DNA of 64,000 bases from Collinsella sp. An7 (lineage in GTDB: Bacteria > Actinomycetota > Coriobacteriia > Coriobacteriales > Coriobacteriaceae): contig NZ_NFHP01000003.1 of the NCBI RefSeq assembly GCF_002159335.1, positions 298,304-362,303 of the forward strand, in the 5' to 3' direction. The notes below the pieces were generated by a model, which saw only the letters and a list, made by a program, of their open reading frames with translations, was not told the origin of the DNA and searched no databases. Shown in pieces: positions 17,961 through 27,209 of this stretch. A program made the position numbers and the translations under genes. The stretch's first letter is position 1. Each line of letters begins with the position of its first letter.

Positions 17961-20660
17961 CTATCCGATCAGGCGGACCGGCCCCAAAAGGCCGCTCGGC
18001 TCGGAGGGAACAGTGAGCGAGAACATGTCGCGCACCGCATGGTCGAGCGTGTTGGTGACCTCCACGACGAGCTCGTGCTCGCCGGGGGCCAGCTCTCCCG
18101 CCTCAAAACGGTAGGGCGGCGCGATCCGCACGCCGAGCGAGCGCCCGTCGAACCAGACCTCCGCAGTCTCGTAGACTTCGCCGAGCTCGAGCACGGCCTC
18201 GGAGCGCGCCTCGTCAACCGTGAGGGTCGTACGGTAGCGGAACGTGCCGGACTTGCCCGGGAAGAGCTCGCCAGAGAGGTCGGTCAGAGCCGGCAGCTCA
18301 CCCTCCTCGTCAAAGGTGGGGTACGCGCGCGCCGAGGCATACGAGACGTGCCAGGAACCCGTTACCTTAAGCGCATCCGTACGCACCGCCGTCGCGGCGC
18401 CCGCGCAGCAGCTCTCACCGCTCTCACCCGCAGACGTAACCGCCACCAGGCAGGCCTCGCCCGGCGCAAGCTCAAGCGCACCAGTACAGGTGCTCGACCC
18501 GCCGTTGAGCACGTCGTGGCGCACACCCACGAGCGGCTCAAACGCACCTGCAGCACCGCGCACCGCAACGCACGTGCGCACCGCGCGATGCGGATGCTCG
18601 TTCACAAACATCCAGAGCTCCTCGGTGGCATCGCCCGTACCATGCGTGTAGCGGCAGGCACGCAGCCACGGCTCCACCCCGGCCACGGCAAGCTCGGTAA
18701 TCCCCGCCTCGGCAACAGCGCTCGCAAGCCCCTCAAGCGGGACCGCACGCACGCCGGCGAGCGCCTCGCGGCCCAGCTCGGCAAAGCCGGCAGCCTCGGA
18801 ACCCACACCGTCGTAGGCGGCATGCGGCAGGCTGTCGACCGCAAAGACCGGGATGCCCGCGTCCGCCGCGCGGCGCGCAAAGGCAACCGTCCCCGCACCT
18901 GCAAAGGCCGCGCGGGGCAGCACGAAGCAGCGATAACGCTGGCCGTTCACGGCAAACGAACGCTCTTCCGGGTAGAGCTCCACGGTATAGCCTCCGTCAG
19001 ATGCAAAGGCATCCTCGGGCACAAAGTCAAAATCGATCTGCGCCTGCGCGAGCACACGGGCCGGCTCCTGGATGGGCATGGCCTCTCCCGCCCACTCGGC
19101 ATCGGCATGGTAGAGTACGGCCGCCACGGGGTGCGCCTCCCCGCCCGAGAGGAGCGTCCCCATGCGGTTGAGGTAGCGCATCAAGATGCCAAAGTGGCGG
19201 TACTGCGGGTCCTCGCCGTGGGCATAAAAGTGCGGCGGGCAGTCGGGGTCGGGGAAGGGCGCCATACTAAAGGCGTGGGGCACAAAGTAGTTAACGCCGC
19301 GCACGAGCATGTGGTTAGCGATCCACGTCATCTCGCGCAGGCCCTCGTGCCACCCAAAGGCGCCAAAGACCTCAGCCATGCACCGGCCGCCCTTCTTGGG
19401 GTCGAGGTGCGCCGCCGAGCTGCCGAGCTTAGCCAGGGCATAAGTAAAGAACTCCATGTCCCACTGGCCGCGACCGTAGGAGTAGAGCCCGCGGTCGATC
19501 CCGGGCACCAGCTGGTTGATGACAATGTCGACGCCGGCCATGTCCTGCCCGGCAACGGCGCGGAAGTAGTGCCCCGCACCCACACCAAGGCGGGCGTGGG
19601 AGTCCTTGTCCTCGATGACGTGGCCGATGTGCTCCACCCCATGCGCGCGGCACCAGTTACCGATGTTCTCGTCAAAGCACTCGCGGTAGAGCGCCGTGAC
19701 CACGTCCATGTAGTCGTGACGCGCGCGAGCGCCCGCCGCGTCGCGCGTCCAGAGCCAGGTGAGGTTGGAGAGAAAACGCTCGCCCCAGCGCTCGCGGAGG
19801 CGCCGCTCGAGCTCCACCGACCAGGGCAGGAGCTGCCCCGTCTTGCCGATGATGCTATCGGCGCGCGAGGCATCGTCCACCGCGCCCTTCTCGTTCATAA
19901 AGCCGGGCTCATCGGTAAAGAAACCCTTGATCGTGCGACCGAATTCATCGGCAAAGTGCTCATAGTGTGGCTCATAGACAGCCTCGATGAGCGTGTCGCA
20001 CGAGACCTTGTCCACCATGTTGATGTACTCGTCCCTAAAACCGCTCTTGCGCGTGGTGTAGATGAGGCACACGCGCGTCGTGCCCTCGGGAGCGTCAAAG
20101 ATGAGCCGGTCGGGCACTCCGCCCACCTGCGGCGTTCCAAAATACACCGCATCAGCCGACTCGCCACCCACGACCTGGCCCGCGCCGTCGCCGGCTACGA
20201 GCTCCATCGGAAGCTCCACCGGCTCGCCCTCGCGGATCGCCACCGCACCCACAAACTCCTCGCTGGGGTCGAGCGTGTTGCCCAAGGCGATGCTCATGCG
20301 GCTCACGGGACCGGCCACATCGATCATGCGGTGGCCGAGCACAACCTTGCGGCGCTCAGGGTACCGGTCGCGGATAAGGCCGTTGGCGTAGCCCGTGGGA
20401 AAGTGCGCGTCGTCGAGGAGCCAGATCTTGAGACCCAGGCGCTTACACTCCTCGATCACAAAGGCAACATCGGCCCACCAACCCTCGCCGCAGAAATCGG
20501 GGTGTGGGCGGCTCTCGAGGCACACCTCATGGATGTCCGCCGCGGCGATGTGCTCGAGGTAATCGGTGATCGTTGTGCGGTCCTCCCCCTTCATCCACAA
20601 AAACGGCAGCACGTGGTTGTCATAGGCGCCCTCGAGCACCTGGTCGAGCAAGCGAGCCAT
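17961..20660 (-). CDS. Large intracellular glycoside hydrolase, GH106-like
   Basis: Protein of 899 residues resembling the GH106 (alpha-L-rhamnosidase-like) group. The N-terminal barrel begins 'FLWMKGEDRTTITDYLEHIA' and includes 'CLESRPHPDFCGEGWW', 'WLLDDAHFPTGYANG' and 'KGFFTDEPGF', whose acidic residues are candidate catalytic groups. The C terminus is a beta-jelly-roll carbohydrate-binding fold ('AEVWFDGRSLGVRIAPPYRF'). There is no signal peptide, so it acts in the cytoplasm. It lies downstream of a PTS permease gene, 68 bp away, which suggests a sugar delivered through that permease, possibly phosphorylated. The family call rests on motif recognition; the substrate is unknown. The ATG has GAAAGGG upstream. 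Confidence 0.75.
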   Translation of the reverse strand: MARLLDQVLEGAYDNHVLPFLWMKGEDRTTITDYLEHIAAADIHEVCLESRPHPDFCGEGWWADVAFVIEECKRLGLKIWLLDDAHFPTGYANGLIRDRYPERRKVVLGHRMIDVAGPVSRMSIALGNTLDPSEEFVGAVAIREGEPVELPMELVAGDGAGQVVGGESADAVYFGTPQVGGVPDRLIFDAPEGTTRVCLIYTTRKSGFRDEYINMVDKVSCDTLIEAVYEPHYEHFADEFGRTIKGFFTDEPGFMNEKGAVDDASRADSIIGKTGQLLPWSVELERRLRERWGERFLSNLTWLWTRDAAGARARHDYMDVVTALYRECFDENIGNWCRAHGVEHIGHVIEDKDSHARLGVGAGHYFRAVAGQDMAGVDIVINQLVPGIDRGLYSYGRGQWDMEFFTYALAKLGSSAAHLDPKKGGRCMAEVFGAFGWHEGLREMTWIANHMLVRGVNYFVPHAFSMAPFPDPDCPPHFYAHGEDPQYRHFGILMRYLNRMGTLLSGGEAHPVAAVLYHADAEWAGEAMPIQEPARVLAQAQIDFDFVPEDAFASDGGYTVELYPEERSFAVNGQRYRCFVLPRAAFAGAGTVAFARRAADAGIPVFAVDSLPHAAYDGVGSEAAGFAELGREALAGVRAVPLEGLASAVAEAGITELAVAGVEPWLRACRYTHGTGDATEELWMFVNEHPHRAVRTCVAVRGAAGAFEPLVGVRHDVLNGGSSTCTGALELAPGEACLVAVTSAGESGESCCAGAATAVRTDALKVTGSWHVSYASARAYPTFDEEGELPALTDLSGELFPGKSGTFRYRTTLTVDEARSEAVLELGEVYETAEVWFDGRSLGVRIAPPYRFEAGELAPGEHELVVEVTNTLDHAVRDMFSLTVPSEPSGLLGPVRLIG

Positions 20661-20674
20661 CCCCAGTCCCTTTC

Positions 20675-20712
20675 AAAAAATGGAGGGGACGCGCGCAGAC
20701 GGCACGCGTCCC
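20675..20712 (-). terminator. Hairpin between PTS and hydrolase genes
   Basis: An 8-bp perfect stem (20686-20693 with 20705-20712) is followed on the minus strand by CUCCAUUUUUU. It may partly terminate transcription after the permease gene, lowering expression of the hydrolase. The U-tract also lies just before the hydrolase ribosome binding site. Confidence 0.5.
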
Positions 20713-20728
20713 AGAGGTTACCAACAGA

Positions 20729-22096
20729 TTACTTGTCGCGGTCGGTCAGCACAAACGAGAGGATCGCCGAGACCACGAAGGCGATGAGCATCGTGACGAT
20801 AAAGCCGTAGAAGCTGATGTCGATGCCCTCGGGGTTGATCATAGCCGGGATACGGAAGAGGCCGTCGCCCGCCATGGAGAAGCACTTGCCGCCGAGCGCA
20901 GCCAGGATGCCGCCGGCAATACCGCCGCCCACCCACGCGGCCATGAAGCACTTGAACTGCGGCAGGCAGATCGAGTAGATGGTGGGCTCCGTCACGCCAA
21001 AGAGGCAGGTGGTCATGTCGGTAATGCCCTCAGCGCGCTTCTCGGGGTCGCGCATCTTGAGCGCGTAGCCAAGGCTCACGCCGGCGAGCGCCCAGACGGT
21101 AAGGCCGAGCACGGCGTTCAATGGGTCGGCGCCGAGCGTGGTGACGTTGTTGATGATGATGGGAATCATCGCGCTGTGGAGGCCGAGGAGCACGACGAGC
21201 TGCCAGAAGGCACCGAGAACGACGCCCGCGAGGACCGGCGCCACCTCGAAGAGCCACATCACGAAGGAGCTGATGGCGCTCGAGAGCATGTTCATCACGG
21301 GGCCGATGGCAAGCCAGGCGACCGGAACCGTCACCGCAAGCACAACGACGGGCACGAGCATCAGCTGCACCATCTCGGGGATGACCTTCTTGGCGCCCTT
21401 CTCCACAAGGCTCGCGAAGAACGAAGCGAGAAGTACCGGGAAGAGCGTGTTGGAGTAGCTCGCCGCCGCGACGGGCAGGCCAAAGAAGGAGATGCCGCCC
21501 TCGGCCGAGACGGCGGAGACGAGGTTGGGGTACACGAAGGCCGCGCCGATGGCCGCGGTGACGTAGGGGTTGCACCCAAAGACCTTACCGGCCGAGAAGC
21601 CGACGATGATGGGCATGAAGTAGAGCACGGCGTCTGCCGCGGCGTACCAGAGCTGGTAGGCGCCGTCGGTGGTGGCGAGCACGCCGAAGGTGGTGCAGAG
21701 GGTAAGGATACCTTTGATGATGCCGCCGGCGATCATCGGGCCGATCATGGGCATGATGCAGCCGCTGATAACCTTGAAGAACCGGTCGAAGAGCGAGCCC
21801 TGCCCGACCTTGTCGATCTTGACAGCGCCATCGTCCTCGGCGGTGATACCCGCGACCTCGCGCACGAGCGGGGTGACGTTCCCCACATGCGTGCCGATGA
21901 TGACCTGGTACTGGCCGCCCTGGTTCATGACGCCCTTGACGCCGGGAACGGCCTTGACCTCCTCCTCGTTGGGAATGGAGTCGTCTTTGAGCACAAAGCG
22001 CAGGCGCGTCATGCAGTTGGTGACCGAGACGATGTTCTCGCCACCACCTACGGCAGCAACCACATCTTTCGCAAGCTGGCTGTAATCCTTAGCCAT
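20729..22096 (-). CDS. PTS sugar permease, fused IIBC (glucose/sucrose superfamily)
   Basis: Sugar phosphotransferase permease of 455 residues that imports and phosphorylates a carbohydrate. The N-terminal IIB domain (1-80) has the phosphorylated cysteine C28 in 'SVTNCMTRLRF', and the IIC domain (from about 100) has some ten hydrophobic segments and 'FGVTEPTIYSICLP', typical of the sucrose/beta-glucoside/trehalose branch. No IIA domain is fused or adjacent, so a IIA encoded elsewhere must donate the phosphate. It is the first gene of an operon with the GH106-like hydrolase and is divergent from an AraC regulator. The ATG has GAGAGGGG upstream. Confidence 0.9.
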   Translation of the reverse strand: MAKDYSQLAKDVVAAVGGGENIVSVTNCMTRLRFVLKDDSIPNEEEVKAVPGVKGVMNQGGQYQVIIGTHVGNVTPLVREVAGITAEDDGAVKIDKVGQGSLFDRFFKVISGCIMPMIGPMIAGGIIKGILTLCTTFGVLATTDGAYQLWYAAADAVLYFMPIIVGFSAGKVFGCNPYVTAAIGAAFVYPNLVSAVSAEGGISFFGLPVAAASYSNTLFPVLLASFFASLVEKGAKKVIPEMVQLMLVPVVVLAVTVPVAWLAIGPVMNMLSSAISSFVMWLFEVAPVLAGVVLGAFWQLVVLLGLHSAMIPIIINNVTTLGADPLNAVLGLTVWALAGVSLGYALKMRDPEKRAEGITDMTTCLFGVTEPTIYSICLPQFKCFMAAWVGGGIAGGILAALGGKCFSMAGDGLFRIPAMINPEGIDISFYGFIVTMLIAFVVSAILSFVLTDRDK

Positions 22097-22180
22097 GCCA
22101 ATCCCCTCTCAAGGTAGGTAACCGTTCACGCGAGCAGCTGCTTCTCACGTTGACAAGACCATGGTAGAAGCTCGCAAGGG

Positions 22181-22250
22181 GTGTGATAATATCGATATCG
22201 ACAGGGTTTGACTGACCATATCCACACATCGGCCGCTCTCGTGTGATTTA
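22181..22250. promoter_or_regulatory. Candidate AraC operator repeats
   Basis: GTGTGATAAT (22181-22190) and GTGTGATTTA (22241-22250) are direct repeats whose starts are exactly 60 bp apart, in the divergent region between the PTS operon and the AraC gene. The palindromic ATCGATATCGA lies beside the first copy. Direct repeats are typical of AraC-family operators; this is an inference. Confidence 0.35.
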
Positions 22251-22333
22251 TGGAAGTATCTGTGCGATATATCGTATGTTTCTTCTGTACGCGCCTCTTT
22301 TGCGCAACCGATGCGCTCAACCGAGGAGCACCT

Positions 22334-23371
22334 ATGGAAATCAGCCAGCTGAACAGCATGCTCATCAGGCTCTCGCCGAGCGAGGAACGCTACCGCCGCG
22401 GAGAGCGCTACGACTGGGAGCGGGAGAACCGGCGCGTCTCTCTCGACGGGCGCAGCGTCTTTCGCATCGAGCAGTCAGGCACCGTCGACCGCTCGTACCG
22501 GGAGCTCGAAATCACACAGACGGATTGCCCGCCGCTTCTGGGCTCGCTCTCCCTGCGGCGCAACTCGCGCTTCAACCCCGTACCCGAGCACGTACACGAG
22601 AACATCGAGATCAGCTATGTCTACGCCGGAAACTGCCCGCAGGTGATCGACGGGCACCCCGTGACCCTCCGCGAGAACCAGGTGCTCCTGCTCGACACCA
22701 ACTGCCCCCACGCCATCGGGGAACTCGGCGAGGGCGACATCATGATGAGCCTCGTCCTCAATCGCGATTTTCTGCGGTCGAGCCTGCTCGGCACCTTTAC
22801 GCACGAGAGCATCCTCTCGCAATTCTTTGTCAACGCTCTTAACGACGAGACCGACCACAACCGTTACGTGCGCTTTCATGCGCAGCGGAGCCGCCGGGTG
22901 CGCCGGTACTTCCAGGAGATCATGTGCGAGTACTTCGATCCGTCGAACAACGCCGACCGCGTGCTCCTCAACCTCCTGCAGCTGCTCTTTGCCGAGCTCA
23001 TCTCGGTTTATGAGGAGGACTACGTCAAGCGCGACGAGAACCGCGGTGCCATCTCGGTCATCCCCATCATCCGCTACATAGAGAAGCACTACCGCACCTG
23101 CACACAGGAGAGCGTGGCGGAGCACTTTGCCGTGAGCCCCAACTACGTGACGGTCCTCTTAAAGCGTCACACGGGCATGACCTACGTACAGGCCGTGCAG
23201 GCGCAGCGGCTCGGCCACGCAGCGAGTATGCTCCGCAACACCGGGCGCACCATCGACGACATCGCCCGCGAGGTGGGCTACGAGAACCAGAGCTTCTTCT
23301 ACCGCAAGTTCCGCGTGCAGTACGGTATGAACCCGGCAGCCTACCGCGCCCAGCATCAGCCGGCGAGCTAA
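22334..23371 (+). CDS. AraC-family transcriptional regulator
   Basis: Regulator of 345 residues. The N-terminal part is a cupin-like sensor ('NSRFNPVPEHVHENIEISYV' with a conserved His pattern, and 'LLLDTNCPHAIGE'). The C-terminal AraC DNA-binding domain has two helix-turn-helix units: 'ESVAEHFAVSPNYVTVLLKR' and 'IDDIAREVGYENQSFFYRKF'. ATG 22334 has GAGGAG five bases upstream; an in-frame ATG at 22250 lacks one. It is divergent from the PTS/hydrolase operon and most likely activates it in response to the imported sugar. Confidence 0.9.
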   Translation: MEISQLNSMLIRLSPSEERYRRGERYDWERENRRVSLDGRSVFRIEQSGTVDRSYRELEITQTDCPPLLGSLSLRRNSRFNPVPEHVHENIEISYVYAGNCPQVIDGHPVTLRENQVLLLDTNCPHAIGELGEGDIMMSLVLNRDFLRSSLLGTFTHESILSQFFVNALNDETDHNRYVRFHAQRSRRVRRYFQEIMCEYFDPSNNADRVLLNLLQLLFAELISVYEEDYVKRDENRGAISVIPIIRYIEKHYRTCTQESVAEHFAVSPNYVTVLLKRHTGMTYVQAVQAQRLGHAASMLRNTGRTIDDIAREVGYENQSFFYRKFRVQYGMNPAAYRAQHQPAS

Positions 23372-23401
23372 CGGCGCTCGTGTGAGCTAGCGGCACAAAA
23401 A

Positions 23402-23437
23402 CGGGGCCGGGGACGCATTTGAGCGTCCTCGGCCCCG
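23402..23437 (-). terminator. Terminator of guaB, possibly bidirectional
   Basis: A 15-bp stem (23402-23416 with 23423-23437, one G-U/A-C position) lies between the convergent AraC and guaB genes. On the minus strand it is followed by GUUUUUGUGCC, so it suits guaB best. Confidence 0.75.
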
Positions 23438-23479
23438 CATGGTGCGCCGCGCTGGCGGCACCCTTATGAGCGCTATGGC

Positions 23480-24994
23480 TTACTGATAGCTCACCGTCTG
23501 GTGGTTGTGGTCCTTGACCACCACGTCGTGCGCGCCGCCCTCGACAATCGAGGTGGAGCTCACGAGCGTGAGGCGCGCCTTCTCCTGCAGCTCCTTGATG
23601 GTCTTGGCGCCGCAGTTGCACATCGTGGACTTGATCTTGTAGAGCGTGGCGTTGACGCCCTCCTTGAGCGAACCCGCGTAGGGCACATAGGAGTCCACGC
23701 CCTCCTCAAAGGCGAGCTTGGAGGCGCCGCCAAGGTCGTAGCGCTGCCAGTTGCGGGCACGCGCCGAACCCTCGCCCCAGTACTCCTTCATATACTGGCC
23801 GTTAACGTTGACGCGCGAGGTCGGGCTCTCGTCAAAGCGCGCGAAGTAGCGGCCGAGCATCATGAAGTCGGCGCCCATGGCGAGCGCGAGCGTCATGTGG
23901 TAGTCGTAAACGATGCCGCCGTCGGAGCAGACGGGCACGTAGACGCCGGTCTCCTCATAGTACTCGTCGCGGGCACGGCACACGTCGATGAGCGCGGTGG
24001 CCTGGCCGCGACCAATGCCCTTGGTCTCGCGCGTGATGCAGATGGAGCCGCCGCCGATGCCCACCTTGACAAAGTCGGCGCCGCAGTCGGCGAGGAAGCG
24101 GAAGCCGTCGGCGTCGACGACGTTGCCGGCGCCCACCTTGACGTCGTTGCCGTAATGCTCGCGAATCCAATCGATCGTGAGCTTCTGCCATTCGCTGAAG
24201 CCCTCGGAGGAGTCGATGCAGAGCACATCGGCACCAGCCTCGAGGAGCAGCGGCACGCGCTCAGCGTAGTCGCGGGTGTTGATGCCGGCGCCCACCATGT
24301 AGCGCTTGTTGGCATCGAGCATCTCGTTGGGGTTGGACTTGTGCTGGTCGTAGTCCTTGCGGAAGACGATGCCCACGAGGCAGTCGTTCTCGTCCACCAC
24401 GGGAAGCGCGTTGAGCTTGTTGTCCCAGATGACGTCGTTGGCGCGCTTGAGCGTGATGTCCTTATCGCCCACGATGAGCTTCTCACGCGGGGTCATAAAG
24501 GTCGCGACCTTGGCGTTGTGGTCGTCGCGGGAGGGACGGTAATCGCGGGAGGTCACGATGCCGAGGAGCTTGCCGTGCGGCGTGCCGTCGGCGGTGACGG
24601 GCATGGTGGAGTGACCGGTGCGCTCCTTAAGGTCCATGACCTCGGCCATCGTCATATCGGGCGTGAGCGTGGAGTCGGACACCACAAAGCCCGCCTTGTA
24701 GTCTTTGACCACCTTGACCATGGCGGCCTCCTGCTCGGGGGTCTGCGAGCCGTAGATAAAGGCCATGCCGCCCTCGGTGGCAAGGGCGATGCCCATGCGC
24801 TCGCCCGAGACGGACTGCATGATGGAGGAAACCATGGGGATGTTGAGGGTAATCGCCGGCTCCTCGCCGCGCTTAAAGCGGGTCAGCGGGGTCTTGAGAG
24901 AAACGTTGGCCGGCACATTCTCAGAGGAAGAGTAGCCGGGCACCAGCAGGTACTCAGAAAACGTATGGGACTCACCGGGGAAGAACATCGCCAT
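23480..24994 (-). CDS. guaB: IMP dehydrogenase
   Basis: IMPDH (504 residues) oxidises IMP to XMP, the committed step to GTP. The catalytic cysteine loop is '[15 protein letters not shown]', and the flap/phosphate site '[20 protein letters not shown]' follows. Two CBS domains are inserted between about residues 100 and 220 ('[20 protein letters not shown]' and '[20 protein letters not shown]'). ATG 24994 is preferred, with AAGGAG six bases upstream; the frame remains open another 43 codons without a good site. It is monocistronic. Confidence 0.94.
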   Translation of the reverse strand: MAMFFPGESHTFSEYLLVPGYSSSENVPANVSLKTPLTRFKRGEEPAITLNIPMVSSIMQSVSGERMGIALATEGGMAFIYGSQTPEQEAAMVKVVKDYKAGFVVSDSTLTPDMTMAEVMDLKERTGHSTMPVTADGTPHGKLLGIVTSRDYRPSRDDHNAKVATFMTPREKLIVGDKDITLKRANDVIWDNKLNALPVVDENDCLVGIVFRKDYDQHKSNPNEMLDANKRYMVGAGINTRDYAERVPLLLEAGADVLCIDSSEGFSEWQKLTIDWIREHYGNDVKVGAGNVVDADGFRFLADCGADFVKVGIGGGSICITRETKGIGRGQATALIDVCRARDEYYEETGVYVPVCSDGGIVYDYHMTLALAMGADFMMLGRYFARFDESPTSRVNVNGQYMKEYWGEGSARARNWQRYDLGGASKLAFEEGVDSYVPYAGSLKEGVNATLYKIKSTMCNCGAKTIKELQEKARLTLVSSTSIVEGGAHDVVVKDHNHQTVSYQ

Positions 24995-25242
24995 GGGTAC
25001 TCCTTCTCTGTTAGGCGCAGGCGCTCCCCGGGCACAGCGGCAACGGGGTGCGATACGCGATGTAACCTTGCGAACCGCCTGGCACGCGATCCGCCTGCAG
25101 GCATTGTAATGCAGCCGAAACAATCAAATGGCGGAAACTCTGAGTTGGGTCAATTAACACGGGACTTCCGCGAACGGTAGGAAAGTCGTCGCAGACGGTA
25201 CCCGTGCGCTTCGTGGTATCGTGCTGCGCAGAGGAGGTACTC

Positions 25243-25575
25243 ATGTCTGTCGTTGCATCTGCCCGCATTACGCTCAAAAACTCCGAACTCGATCTGCCCG
25301 GTGCCTTTGGACTCGGTTGCGTGCAGCTGCTTGAAGGTGTGGCGACGGAGCACTCGCTCAACGGTGCCGCCAAACGGCTCGGCATGGCCTACTCCAAAGC
25401 ATGGCGCATCGTCCGCGAGGCCGAGGCGCATCTGGGCTGCGTACTCCTCCTGCGTGACGGTGCCCGCGGGTCGACGCTCACCCCCGAGGGCGAGCGCGCC
25501 GTTGCGGCATATCGCACCCTCCAGGCCGAGGTAAACGAGCTCCTCGCCCAAAGATCTGACGAACTCTTTGGCTAG
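25243..25575 (+). CDS. ModE-like winged-helix DNA-binding protein
   Basis: Protein of 110 residues that matches the N-terminal winged helix-turn-helix of ModE and LysR-type regulators: 'LLEGVATEHSLNGAAKRLGM' followed by 'SYSKAWRIVREAE'-like recognition helix (here 'AYSKAWRIVREAEAHLGC') and 'GSTLTPEGERAVAAYRTLQ'. The molybdate-binding domains of full ModE are absent, so it is a one-domain form. Such proteins usually regulate molybdate transport or molybdoenzyme genes, but none is nearby. The ATG is well supported by GAGGAGG six bases upstream. It is divergent from guaB. Confidence 0.82.
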   Translation: MSVVASARITLKNSELDLPGAFGLGCVQLLEGVATEHSLNGAAKRLGMAYSKAWRIVREAEAHLGCVLLLRDGARGSTLTPEGERAVAAYRTLQAEVNELLAQRSDELFG

Positions 25576-25710
25576 TCTGTTGGCAGCGCGGGCGGTTGCG
25601 CACATCTTGGCACTGTCTTGATAGCTCCCCTCTTGGCAAACCTTATCAACCGTTTAGCTAGCGTCGATGCGGTGGAGCTGAGGTGCAGGTGACCAAGCGT
25701 TCCTCAATCT

Positions 25711-25753
25711 GAATAGTTACGCACTATCTGTTGCGCAACATGTGTTACTATTC
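25711..25753. promoter_or_regulatory. Candidate TetR operator
   Basis: GAATAGTTAC (25711-25720) and GTTACTATTC (25744-25753) form an inverted repeat with nine of ten pairs; the palindrome GTTGCGCAAC (25730-25739) lies between. The site ends 24 nt before the TetR start codon, where an autoregulatory operator would be expected. Confidence 0.45.
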
Positions 25754-25777
25754 AGCGTGCTGAAGAAGGGAGTGTCT

Positions 25778-26347
25778 ATGCCGCCGCAACCTAAATTTGA
25801 CCGGGCGTCCGTTATCGAGGAGGCTGTCGAACTCGTGCGCGAAGGCGGACTCGATGCCGTCAACGCGCGCGCCCTCGCTGCACGGCTGGGCACGTCGACC
25901 AAGCCCCTCTTTCGGCTCTTTACAGGCATGGAGGAACTCAAGGCGTGCCTCGTCGACGAGCTCAACGTTCGGTATAACGCATACATGGACGCGCGCATGA
26001 CCGATGCGAACCGCTTGATCAGCCAAGGCATCGCCTACGTCTCGTTTGCCCGGGAGGAGCCGAAGATCTTCAACGCCCTTTTTATGAACCGCACCATGGC
26101 GGGTTCCACCCTGCAGGGCGTCGCCGACGCCGAGTGGAACCGTGCAACCATTGAGAACGTCCGGGCAATCGCCGGGTGCGAACAGTCCGAGGCCGAAGCG
26201 GTCTTTCTCAAGGTCTGGCTCTTCTCACATGGCATCGCCACGCAGATCGTCTCCAACCAGATCGCCATCAGCGACTCTGAGGTCGCAAGCCTGGTGACGG
26301 ACGCCTACCAGCGCTTTCTCGCGCCTACCGCCGGCAGCGCGGCATAA
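25778..26347 (+). CDS. TetR-family transcriptional regulator
   Basis: Regulator of 189 residues. The N-terminal HTH is 'VIEEAVELVREGGLDAVNAR' followed by 'LAARLGTSTKPLFRLFTGME', with TetR-type geometry. The C-terminal ligand-binding domain is divergent, as usual. ATG 25778 has AAGGGAG upstream. It is followed after 41 nt by a methyltransferase gene in the same direction, so the two probably form an operon controlled by this repressor through the inverted repeat upstream. Confidence 0.88.
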   Translation: MPPQPKFDRASVIEEAVELVREGGLDAVNARALAARLGTSTKPLFRLFTGMEELKACLVDELNVRYNAYMDARMTDANRLISQGIAYVSFAREEPKIFNALFMNRTMAGSTLQGVADAEWNRATIENVRAIAGCEQSEAEAVFLKVWLFSHGIATQIVSNQIAISDSEVASLVTDAYQRFLAPTAGSAA

Positions 26348-26388
26348 CCCAACCCCCTGTCTTGCACACCACCACGAAAGGATCGACC

Positions 26389-27039
26389 GTGCTTGAACGA
26401 ATGGACGAGTTCTTTGACTCCCGCCTTGCCATCTACGACGAGCACCAGCTCGACGCCATCGCCTCGGCACGCGACTTCTATCCGTTCACGGCAGGACTGC
26501 TCCCCCGCGAGCCAGGCGCTCGCGTGCTCGACCTGGGCTGCGGTACGGGACTCGAGCTTGAATGGTACTTCCAGCTCAACCCGACGGCGCGCGTCACCGG
26601 AATCGACCTGGCACCTGGGATGCTCGACGCCCTGCGCGCGAAGTTCCCCAAGCACAACCTCGAGCTCATCTGCGACTCATATTTTGACGTTCCCTTGGGA
26701 GCGCAGCGCTTTGATGCAGCGGTCTCGGTCGAGTCGCTCCACCACTTCACTCAAGCGGAGAAGATCCCGCTCTACACGCGCCTGTGCACCGCGCTCGTTC
26801 CGGGCGGCAGCTTTATCCTCACGGACTACTTTGTTTCCGCAGGCGCCGAGGAAGCGCGGCTCCGCGGGGAGCTTGAGCGGCTCCGGCGCGAGCAGGGCAT
26901 CGAGGACGGGGAGTTCTACCATTTCGACACGCCGCTCACCGTCGCCCACGAGATGGAGGCGCTCCGCGCAGCAGGCTTTACGCAGGTTGAGGTGCTCGGC
27001 TCCTGGGCCTCAACCGCAACGCTCCGCGCCACCCGATAG
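26389..27039 (+). CDS. Class I SAM-dependent methyltransferase
   Basis: Small-molecule-type methyltransferase of 216 residues. Motif I is 'VLDLGCGTGLELEWYFQ', the acidic end of strand 2 is in 'VTGIDLAPGML', and motif IV/post-motifs are 'FDAAVSVESLHHF' and 'LVPGGSFILTDYF'. The 'HHF' pattern is common in Methyltransf_11/25 families. The substrate cannot be deduced. I place the start at GTG 26389, with GAAAGGA six bases upstream; ATG 26362 has no such site. Likely co-transcribed with the TetR regulator. Confidence 0.85.
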   Translation: MLERMDEFFDSRLAIYDEHQLDAIASARDFYPFTAGLLPREPGARVLDLGCGTGLELEWYFQLNPTARVTGIDLAPGMLDALRAKFPKHNLELICDSYFDVPLGAQRFDAAVSVESLHHFTQAEKIPLYTRLCTALVPGGSFILTDYFVSAGAEEARLRGELERLRREQGIEDGEFYHFDTPLTVAHEMEALRAAGFTQVEVLGSWASTATLRATR

Positions 27040-27209
27040 AGCGATGCCGATTGCCCACGTCACCCTCGTGCTCGTAAGCGGCGGCATGGGCCCGGGCCTT
27101 GCGCAGCAAACCGCTGACAGCGCAAGGCAAGCACGTGCCCACTTAAGAAGGCGAGCAAGGTACGGGCAATCGGCCAACTCGTGCCGCAGGCGCTCACGCA
27201 GCAGCACAA

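Noticed and set aside
18039..20810. 923-codon open frame on the plus strand, antisense to the GH106-like gene
   Set aside because: GC-rich codon bias leaves long open frames opposite real genes. It has no ribosome binding site or recognisable motifs, and the opposite strand encodes clear domains.
27040..27209. Small gene or ncRNA between the methyltransferase and mntP genes
   Set aside because: Only a short CCTTGCGC/GCGCAAGG inverted repeat was seen; no convincing start, coding pattern or known RNA motif.
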